Origin: Chamaecrista fasciculata
Taxonomy: Eukaryota; Streptophyta; Magnoliopsida; Fabales; Fabaceae
Length of the DNA stretch: 64,000 bases
Direction: 5' to 3'
NCBI GenBank assembly: GCA_003254925.1
Contig: QANZ01026610.1
Coordinates: 147,082 to 211,081, forward strand
Numbering within the stretch: position 1 is the stretch's first letter; each line of letters starts with the position of its first letter. The notes beneath the pieces are model-generated. The model worked only from the letters and a program-made list of their open reading frames with translations, was not told the DNA's origin and did not search any database. Position numbers and translations under genes: made by a program. This document shows, in pieces, positions 56,401 through 64,000 of the stretch.

Positions 56401-57462
56401 AAAGACTCCCTATTTTCATTATCATTCATATATATCTATATCTATACTATATTATATGGCTCCATCGTTTGTCAAAATTCTTGAATTAAAAAATTAAAAA
56501 AGAAAAAGAAATGACCCACTTTTCTCTAGCCCACGTTCTCTCAAGTCTCACCCCATACAAGTTATTTTTGATTTTCATTAATATTTTAAGCTCCATAAAA
56601 AAAGGATAAATTACACTTTGGTATCCTATAGTTTGGTCACATTTCACTTTAGTACTCGGTGATTTAAAAAGTAACACTTTGGTACCATGTGATATTCTCT
56701 CTTAACAAATTATTTTTAAATAATTTTATATTTTACATACATTTTACCTCTAGTATATATATATATTATTAATTTAATTTTCAGAGCTCTTTGTTCTATC
56801 TTAATAAATAAAAGATTCATTAAGTATATATTAAAGTAAATATACACTATAATAGTAGAGGCACTATAGTATAGTATCTTCATCTTATTGCTTATTTTAT
56901 AGGTACTAATATGTAAGGATAAAAGGATTAGAATATATTAATTTTATATATTTTTCAAAGATCAATTTATGTATATAAAATATTGTACACATGTGCATAC
57001 CTGTACAACACAGAGAGGCTGATCACCTGGTTTAAGAAAATCCTTATTCTTATGAACCAACTGTGTGAAAGCTGGATTAGGATACACCAAGTCCCCAATC
57101 TCATCCAACCTGAACTCACTCGACGCCACCACGAACCCGGCTCCGGCAGCATTGCAGTCGATCTCGAGCCGGCCGGTGTCCGGGTTGAGGTTGAGCCTCC
57201 CGGCAAAGAAGTCATAAGGCACCAAAGCATCAGCCAGAGCCTTACTCAACTTTTGAGCCACAACATTGGGAGGGAAGTCCTTATGGGACACAAAGAAGTG
57301 GACAGTTTCAACATCAAAATTGAGGACTTTGTCAATGTTGGACAAGAACAATGACTTCCTCTCTGTTTCTTTAGATGGCAAAACCATGGAGGATTCATGG
57401 ATCTTCACCTTTAGGTCTTGAGGCGAATTAGGAGGATGACCTTCTTGGAAAATGGTGCCCAT
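53433..57462 (-). CDS. BAHD-family acyltransferase, GLAUCE-like, 2 exons
   Basis: Predicted 458-residue acyl-CoA-dependent acyltransferase. Exon 1 is 57462-57001, exon 2 is 54347-53433; the donor CAG-GTATGC and the acceptor GACAG match, and the 2.65-kb intron is phase 0. The catalytic motif HTTFD (HxxxD) is at 171-175, in the block FSTSHTTFDG, followed by SFKTFLDNLAAL. The second BAHD motif, usually DFGWGKP, reads VEYPWGKPKY (about 395-404), a variant known in some BAHD clades. ARSPPRVTFPHPELL and EIDCNAAGAGFVVASS resemble proteins annotated as acyltransferase GLAUCE. Substrate is unknown, possibly hydroxycinnamoyl or fatty-alcohol chemistry. Exon 2 is strikingly GC-rich compared with its surroundings. 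The long intron holds a 'ggtccca' element and a micro-insertion. Confidence 0.9.
54490..54905. mobile_element. Inverted-repeat element, 'ttggtccca' family 3, in acyltransferase intron
   Basis: The left arm has repeated 'tttggtctcatatctttt' units and the right arm 'gcaaagatatgagacc' units, meeting near 54710. It is similar to 58630-59072. Confidence 0.65.
55464..55521 (-). mobile_element. T-tract micro-insertion, caggc junction, in acyltransferase intron
   Basis: The 13-mer aaagtctatattt is at 55464-55476 and 55509-55521. The 32-nt insert reads tcaggc on the minus strand, followed by three A-runs separated by single C. Confidence 0.65.
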
Positions 57463-58455
57463 AATGAGACCTCAAATTAACTATATGTGTGTGTGCAATA
57501 TGGCATATACTAATTGGCATTTCTATGTATATATATATATACATATGTGTGTGTGTGTGTGAAGATGGTTAAGATTGGGACACGAATAGTGAAATGATCG
57601 ATTGATTTAGGAAGATTTGGACCAACAACATTAATTGTGCATGAAAAAGAAAAAGTGAGAATGGTAAATGGGGTTAGAAAAAGTGAGCATGGGGGACACG
57701 TGTGAGTGTGTGAGAGGCTTGAGGAGGGAGATTAATGTTGTTATAATTAAAAAGGTAGTTGGTGTATAGGTTGGAAAGGATAATGAGAGGGTTTGGGCAT
57801 ATTGAAGGCTAAATTTAGTGGTTGGACATGAAAGTGTGTGGTGATCCATTCTGCCACAATATCCAAACTTTGCAAATTGCAAATTGATGTTTGCACTTTG
57901 CACTCTCTCACACACAAAACAAACACAAAGGAGTGTTGGTACGTATACGATGGATGTATGTATCATCATATATGCCACTTCCTTTTCTTTCCTTTTATGT
58001 CACCATCAAAAGAAACTCGTTTCTCTTATGGAATGGAATAGTGATCAATGGTTTGGTCCTGCGTGGACCCTATATATGGGTTGGATGCTTAGATTGGGGT
58101 TGAATGAGTACGTCTAAAATGGTTCAGTAGCTTGTGAGCCGCCCATTAAATGGTTCAACTTGAGAAACCGCCTAAAATATGCCCCATTAGTCCAAGGTTG
58201 ACCTTTTTACCTTTTATACATAAAGAAGATAAAATCATAGTTTTGGTCTCCAAAGATTACATAAATTCTCACTTTTGTCCTGAAAGTTTTTATATTGTTG
58301 ATTTTATCTTTAAAATTTTATATTTTGGTTAATTTTATCATTTATCCTAACTTCATTCCATGAATATAATTAATGATTTTTAATCTAAGTTTGCGGGATT
58401 TATTTACTTTTTTAACAATTTTACATCACATGTCATAAGTCACATATAGAGTTTA

Positions 58456-59430
58456 ATGTTGTCAAAATGAGTTAACCCGACTTACCTGAGTTAGTTCATT
58501 GCAGGTTATGGCTCTCTTGGGCTGGCTCAAGTGAGCCATAAAGCCATAATCTTTGATAAGCTAGAATTCTTCCAACATATTTCACTAAGGTTGGCTCACT
58601 AATTAACTCACTAGACTAATTTTTAGTTTTTTTAGGCTAAAGTAAACTTTTGGTCCCATAACTTTTGCTAAGGTCTCAATTTGGTTCCATAACTTTTTTT
58701 GTGGCACTTTTGGTCCCATATCTTTTACTCAAGTTACAGATTTGGTCCTGTGTTACACTTTTTATCTTATATCTTTGGTTCATGTTACAGAATTGGTCCT
58801 ATATTTTTTAGTCAAGTTGCATAATAGGTCTCATATCTTTGAGTCAGGTGCAGAATTGGTCTCATATATTTGGATCAAGTGGGACTGACGGTGAAACTTT
58901 TTGCAAAGATATGGGATCAATTCTGCAACCTGACCAAAAGATATGGGACCAAAAGTGATACGGGACCAAATCTGCAACTTTTTGCAAAGATATGGGACCA
59001 AAAGTGCAACATAAAAAGTTACGGGACCAAATTGTGACATGAGTAAAAGTTATGGACCAAAAGTGCACTTTGACCTTTTTTTTTATATTTTTATTTTGTT
59101 TTTTCTTAAATTTTAAAAATTTTCTGATACTAAAATTATCAAAATGATGATAAATTACCTAATTATTATATATTAATACTAATATTTTTTTTACATATCA
59201 TAATTTATAAGATATATTTTTTAAAATATTCAAAATATAATTTTTTAAAAAAATTAGTAGGTTGATAAGCCAACCTACGTTAGCCGAGTTGGTTCACCAC
59301 AGCTTGCGAGTTAAGTGAGCTTCTACGCGAACCAAAATCTTTGATGAGTTAGGATTTCATCAACTCGGCTCACTAAAAAAGTGGGTTAAATGTGTTAACC
59401 TAGTGGATTGAATCTGTTTTGACAGCTCTA
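58456..59430. mobile_element. hAT-like element interrupted by a family 3 inverted repeat
   Basis: The outer halves begin tgttgtcaaaatgagttaa and end gaatctgttttgacagctct, forming short terminal inverted repeats around tgtcaaaa, with 'ggttggctcac'/'gagttggttcacc' units inside. atagagttta flanks both sides (58446-58455, 59431-59440), consistent with an 8-bp hAT target duplication. Between the halves, 58630-59072 is a 'ttttggtccca' inverted-repeat element of family 3. Confidence 0.6.
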
Positions 59431-59724
59431 ATAGAGTTTATTGTTAATTTATTGGGTGAAATTAATGTAAAGAATAAAATTAACCACAATGTAAAACTTT
59501 GATTTGAAGAAAAAATTGACAATAAATAAATTTTGAGAAATTGAAAATTGGTATGAAATTTAAGGACCAAAAAAGCACTTTTTTGCCTCTGAAAAAATGC
59601 ATTATTTAAAAAAAATTTTATTAAATATATTTTTTATAAATTATTCTTGATTTTATGAAAGATTATAAATTACATGACTGAGTTTATATTTTATTCTTAT
59701 AGTCATGTAATAGTAAAAATACTT

Positions 59725-59725
<1 letters not shown>

Positions 59726-59792
<67 letters not shown>
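59726..59792. repeat. (AAT)n microsatellite
   Basis: About 22 uninterrupted AAT/ATA units. Confidence 0.97.
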
Positions 59793-59795
<3 letters not shown>

Positions 59796-61679
59796 CAAGT
59801 GGTGTAAAGACTAGAAGGGGGCTCAATTGAATCCAAGGTTATAGAATTTGGGATCTGACCATCCTGGTTAAACTTGATCTAATGTCAAAATATTGATCAA
59901 GCCAAACAAAATTAGCCTGATTGACCTAATTAATTAACACCCATAAATTTGTGTTGAATCATATTCCAAACTTTCATTTATCATAAAAATGTAAAATGGC
60001 ACAAGGCATACAATAAGGAGGATTAAAAACAATCACAACCCAAACTAGTAAATTGGAGGATTAAACAGAGTTATACCAAACTAGTAGGTCAAACCAATCT
60101 TGACAACTAATGTTTGAGATATAGCCATATAGGTGATGGAATGCATAACCATAAACTAGTTTATAAAATACATAAATGATTTTTTTAACCAAGGATTAGA
60201 TTTTTATAAGATTCTTTATATTTTTGTTATGCAATTTATCAATATAGTACATTTTACCAAAAAAAAAAAAGAAAGACCAATCATGATGAAGAGAAAAAAA
60301 AAATTCTGCATAATCCATCATTGAGAAAGGAAATGTGAATACAACTTATAATTAGAATAATCCAAAAATATCATAAATTATCTCGATTGTCTTTATAAAC
60401 CTCAGTTTATTAGGATTTAGAACAACTTGCATTTCCCTCTTCTAGAAATTGCAGTTATACTATTTGACAAGTTTACAATTTATTGAGTTGGATGAGTGCT
60501 TAATATAAAGTTAGTGTCACAAAAGAGTAAGAATTACTCATTAGCAATTCGACAATCAAGTTAATGAAAGATAAAATTAATAATAATGTATAGAATCTGT
60601 AAAGAAAGATCATGTGAATTCTTTATGTGAAGTTTAAAGAAAAATAGGTATTCAAGTAATATAATTATCTAGATGATTAATGAACTGTGTTAATTAAACT
60701 ATTAGCATATTGCTTGTGGAGTCTGACCAAACGTATCTACATATGAGTTAGTTAACAAAATGATAAACAAGTTAAGATTTATCTCTAGCTACTCAAATCT
60801 TTTTGTGGGTACGTATATTTTGCTAAAAGTCATATGGGAAGATCAAGGTACTCATATGTGAATTTCTAGCTATCTCATAAATGTATATATATATATATAT
60901 AATATCATCAAGAGAGGAATTTAATTAATGTAATGAATGACGATGGTGAGGAGTAAAATAACGAATTAAGTCTTTAACCACCCTAATTCCTTTAATTTTC
61001 TTTCTACAGTTCTATATTCCCAAATAAGGCATCCAAAATTGGAGAGACCTTGATTAATTTTGATTATCTTATGTCATCTTCAAGCCACAATTAACTCAAT
61101 TGATATCTCCCCATCAATCCATAATATGTAATTATGTATGTATTCGTTTCTCATTTCCAGTTGGATCTGAATTCTATTTTTGTCGTCACCAAATTAAACC
61201 TTATACCATTTTTATTGTCCATAAATGACAATCTAGTGTTTATGACTTTGTGTGATCAAGTTGCTAGTGTAGTCAAATCGATCTGTTAATTTCTCTTTCA
61301 TGGCTGAGGATTATGACACATCATATGTTCGAGTGATGTAATACACAATTTTCATTATTATGTATTAAAAGAGAAGATTATTCTTAAATAATAGAAAGGA
61401 ATGCGACATTGTCTGTTTACACTTGAAATATGCATGAACATGACCATGGATACCATCACCGGGTGAAACTTAAATAATTTAGATCATTCATAATTTTAAA
61501 TCTTAAAAAGCATAAAACACAAGTTTAAATCTTAAAAAGCATATTTATTTACCAAACTCTCATCATAGTCCCTCACATATAAACTTTTTTTTTCCCAATT
61601 TTGTTCCTTTTGAATATTCTTCTCGGTTTCATTGCTCACAATTTTTTTCGTTATCAATAGAAGTTTTATCTATCTAGAT

Positions 61680-61727
61680 TTTAGTTAAATTGTCAGGCAA
61701 AAGTAAAAAAAAAATTTAGTTAAATTG
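61680..61727 (+). mobile_element. A-tailed micro-insertion, caggc junction
   Basis: The 13-mer tttagttaaattg is at 61680-61692 and 61715-61727. The 22-nt insert is tcaggc, four A, gt and ten A. Confidence 0.65.
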
Positions 61728-62124
61728 ACAATATTACCTTAATGCTTAATTGAAACAGTATTAGTTAAAAATATAGTATGTTAGTTAATTGTCACGTAAC
61801 GTCATTAAAGTTAGTCATTATAATTTTTTTTATATTTTAAACATTTTACATAAAATCTCTATAATTTTTATACTTTCATTTTGTTAATACAAAATAAAAT
61901 TTATTTAGGTGTCAATTAAAGTATTACTTCCATCAACTAACGATATCTTGTATTCAATTAATAATAATATGCCATTAGTTTAGTTAAGTATTAAATAGAG
62001 AGATTACCATTAAAAAAATAAATAAACTGAGATAAAAATCTATGAGAAAACAATTTTTTTAAAAAAATAACATTAATATTTAAACCACCAAACTAAGTTT
62101 TTAGTCCACATTTACTGAGGAACC

Positions 62125-62172
62125 AAATCCTTAAAATACCTTTTACTAAAAACAAAAATCCTTAAAATACCT
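62125..62172 (+). mobile_element. A-tailed micro-insertion with 17-bp target duplication
   Basis: The 17-mer aaatccttaaaatacct is exactly repeated at 62125-62141 and 62156-62172. The 14-nt insert is tttactaaaaacaa. Confidence 0.6.
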
Positions 62173-62241
62173 CAATAAGAAAAACCTTCGTATTGATATA
62201 AAAAAAATTAAAAATATATCCTCAAATGATGAAAAGTAAAT

Positions 62242-62283
62242 TAGTTGAAGAGTAATGGCCAAAAAAAAAACTAGTTGAAGAGT
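62242..62283 (+). mobile_element. A-tailed micro-insertion, ggcc junction
   Basis: The 12-mer tagttgaagagt is at 62242-62253 and 62272-62283. The 18-nt insert is aatggcc, ten A and c. Confidence 0.7.
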
Positions 62284-63214
62284 TTCTTCTTTTTTGAACT
62301 CCTTAGTTTGAGCATGGATCATTAATTGGGGACCCCCTCAAGTACATATATATGTAGCTTGTAAACCAAAGGCATGAACTTTTAGCTTCTTCCACTCAAT
62401 GAATCACTTTTGAGTATATATAAATATATATAAGTGAGACAGAGAGATATACATGTAGACATTCTCGAGAGGGAAATATATAAAAGAGGACATGACATAA
62501 ATGAATGAACACCATTGATTGAAGAGTGAATGAGCCTCCAAGAGCAAATCAGATCAGTTGTCCCATTTACAACCAAACACAACAGAGACGTGCACATGCA
62601 TCCTTCATTATATATGAATTTCATCATTCATCGATCCTCCACTGCCATATGTATTATATCTCACTCACACTTTTAACTACATTTCTCAGCTTTAATATCA
62701 ACGGTTTGCCTGTTAAATCACCCATACTATACTATTAATGATGATACTGATTTGCCATTTCTCCACCATTCTTCCTATATACCCAAGAGACTTCGCAAAT
62801 CAGTTGATTCGATTATTTGAGTTGGTACTAAGCATTCATGTGTAACAGAGATTATGTATAAATATATGTTTCTTGTAATTAGATATATATTCCATTTTTT
62901 ATGACAATAAGTTTGTTTTAAGAAATTTTTCTTTTCAATTTTCTGAAATTCAGAGACTAAAATTAAATTAATCAAATTTAAAGCATAAAATTAAAACTTG
63001 AAGCAAAGGCATACAAAATACACTTTTGCTTCAAATTAATTTACACAATCAATTGACTAATACCAGGCTTTACTTCCTTCAAATATGCAACATAAATGAG
63101 CTAGCTAAACCTAATTTGCATATTTTTCCCAAGAGGAAACCTATTTTTTGATCCATAAATTTTTCATAAAATTGGATTTAATTTCTAAATATTGGTGATA
63201 AACTGGAAAATGAC

Positions 63215-64000
63215 TGGCACTTACCTAGTTCACCGGAGAGGGCTGCAAGAGCCAAGACTTGAGCAAAGACCTGCAAAAGCTTCACAGGGGGGCCCTGCGA
63301 AGTGTACTCCGACGCTCAAGTTAGTACGAGAATAATCAGAGAGTGAGAGAGTTTTAGAGTGTAAGAAGTAGCTAACCTTGAACTGGTGAAATGGGCTCTA
63401 TTTATAGAGCAGGGAGGAGAGAGGTGGTCAGCGTGCGGGGCGGACCACGTTCTGGGCACGATCTCCACCAGCGAAGATGGTGGAGACCGAGATTTGCGGA
63501 GCAAGGCAATCGTGGGAGATCGCGTGTTGTGTTTCTAGGCGGGCGCCTAGAAGCTGGAGATCGTGGGTATGAACAAGTCAGTAACCCACGATCTCCCGTA
63601 GCGTGGATTGCGGAGCGGGGTAGTCGTGGGTGGCCACGTGTCATTTGGGGGACGGGCGCCAAGACCCAGGATGGACCATGAGCGCCCCCAAGTGAGTTTA
63701 GGGCGCCCGACTGACTCGAGGGCGCTTCGCAAGGTGCGGAGGGGAGAAGAGGCCCGGTGCGAGGGCCGTTTAGGCGTACGCCCAAATAGTGATGTATCAC
63801 AAGTCCCTCCTTAAAGAAGTCTACGAGCGCGTTCGTCGTACTGTTCCTTAAGGCGGGCGGGATGACAGATTTGGAGAGCGTGCGATGGGATCCGTGCTTG
63901 GGCAGTGTAATCGCGTCCATTGGCGAACGCCCAAAAATGTGCGGGAGTACTTGTCCCCCGCGGAGAGGAAATGGTAGGAATGGCGGCCTTCCCTGGGAAA
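63215..64000 (-). mobile_element. LTR of a retrotransposon on the minus strand, running off the window
   Basis: GC content rises sharply. On the minus strand the block has a TATA box inside ctctataaatagagc (63395-63410), then a leader, then acttgagcgtcggagtacac, a signature often seen in the R-U5 part of plant LTRs, and ends ...aagtgcca at 63215. No primer-binding site follows, so 63215 is probably the outer edge of the 3' LTR, with the element body beyond 64000. Frames at 63.4-63.9 kb lie in the LTR and are not genes. Confidence 0.65.

Larger units (their letters stand above)
57463..63214. other. Gene-free distal region
   Basis: It holds the acyltransferase promoter with a (TG)n/(TA)n tract near 57520-57560, a hAT-like element (58456-59430), an AAT microsatellite (59726-59792), and three micro-insertions (61680-61727, 62125-62172, 62242-62283). 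The remainder is AT-rich single-copy-looking sequence with no recognisable exon, RNA gene or open frame of interest. Confidence 0.65.

Noticed and set aside
57820-58117. Three overlapping plus-strand frames of 67-77 codons upstream of the acyltransferase
   Set aside because: Mutually overlapping, no domain, and they lie in the acyltransferase 5' flank.
63316-63920. Several frames up to 172 codons in the last 700 bp
   Set aside because: They lie in the GC-rich LTR on the minus strand, mutually overlapping and without any recognisable domain.

Overview
The window is nuclear DNA of a flowering plant, almost certainly a eudicot and probably a rosid. The evidence is intron-rich AT-poor exons in a very AT-rich background, a plastid-derived insert, plant-type SINE, MITE and LTR remains, and plant gene families (GDA1/CD39 apyrases, a P-class PPR protein, a KNOLLE-type syntaxin, an LRR receptor-like protein, a BAHD acyltransferase). 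The two short secreted apyrases resemble the legume-type root apyrases, but the species cannot be fixed from this sequence. Bases 1-286 are an assembly gap. Single N bases occur at 34285 and 45357.

Layout. From 2.8 to 31.2 kb lie three minus-strand apyrase genes with the same nine-exon architecture. Apyrases 1 (2832-7355) and 2 (12747-16317) are predicted secreted proteins. Apyrase 3 (27346-31035) has an N-terminal membrane anchor of the Golgi type. An intronless PPR gene (20188-21807, minus) sits between apyrases 2 and 3, with a probable non-coding leader exon near 24.3-24.6 kb and a 280-bp plastid 16S rRNA insert at 23.06-23.34 kb. A KNOLLE/SYP111-like syntaxin (34608-35561, plus) follows, with a palindromic pair of mitosis-specific MSA elements in its promoter. 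Next come a probable solo LTR (36371-40264), a seven-exon TatD-type nuclease gene (41092-44281, plus), a zone of decayed receptor-like-protein duplicates, an intact 989-residue LRR receptor-like protein (49519-52488, plus), and a two-exon BAHD acyltransferase (53433-57462, minus). The last 6.5 kb is repeat-derived or empty and ends in the LTR of an element that runs off the window.

The genes do not form a pathway; the only functional grouping is the apyrase cluster. Most intergenic and intron DNA is built from small inverted-repeat elements whose sequence reads like 'tttggtccc', present as at least three families and often nested in one another.

The most unusual signal is a set of about 27 micro-insertions of 13-56 nt. 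Each consists of a few bases plus an A-tract (or a T-tract for the opposite orientation) and is flanked by a 10-19 bp direct duplication of the target. About half end in GGC or GGCC just before the A-tract. Seven lie within 1 kb at 18.1-19.1 kb. They look like products of target-primed reverse transcription that aborted almost immediately, and they are the main candidate for something under-described here.
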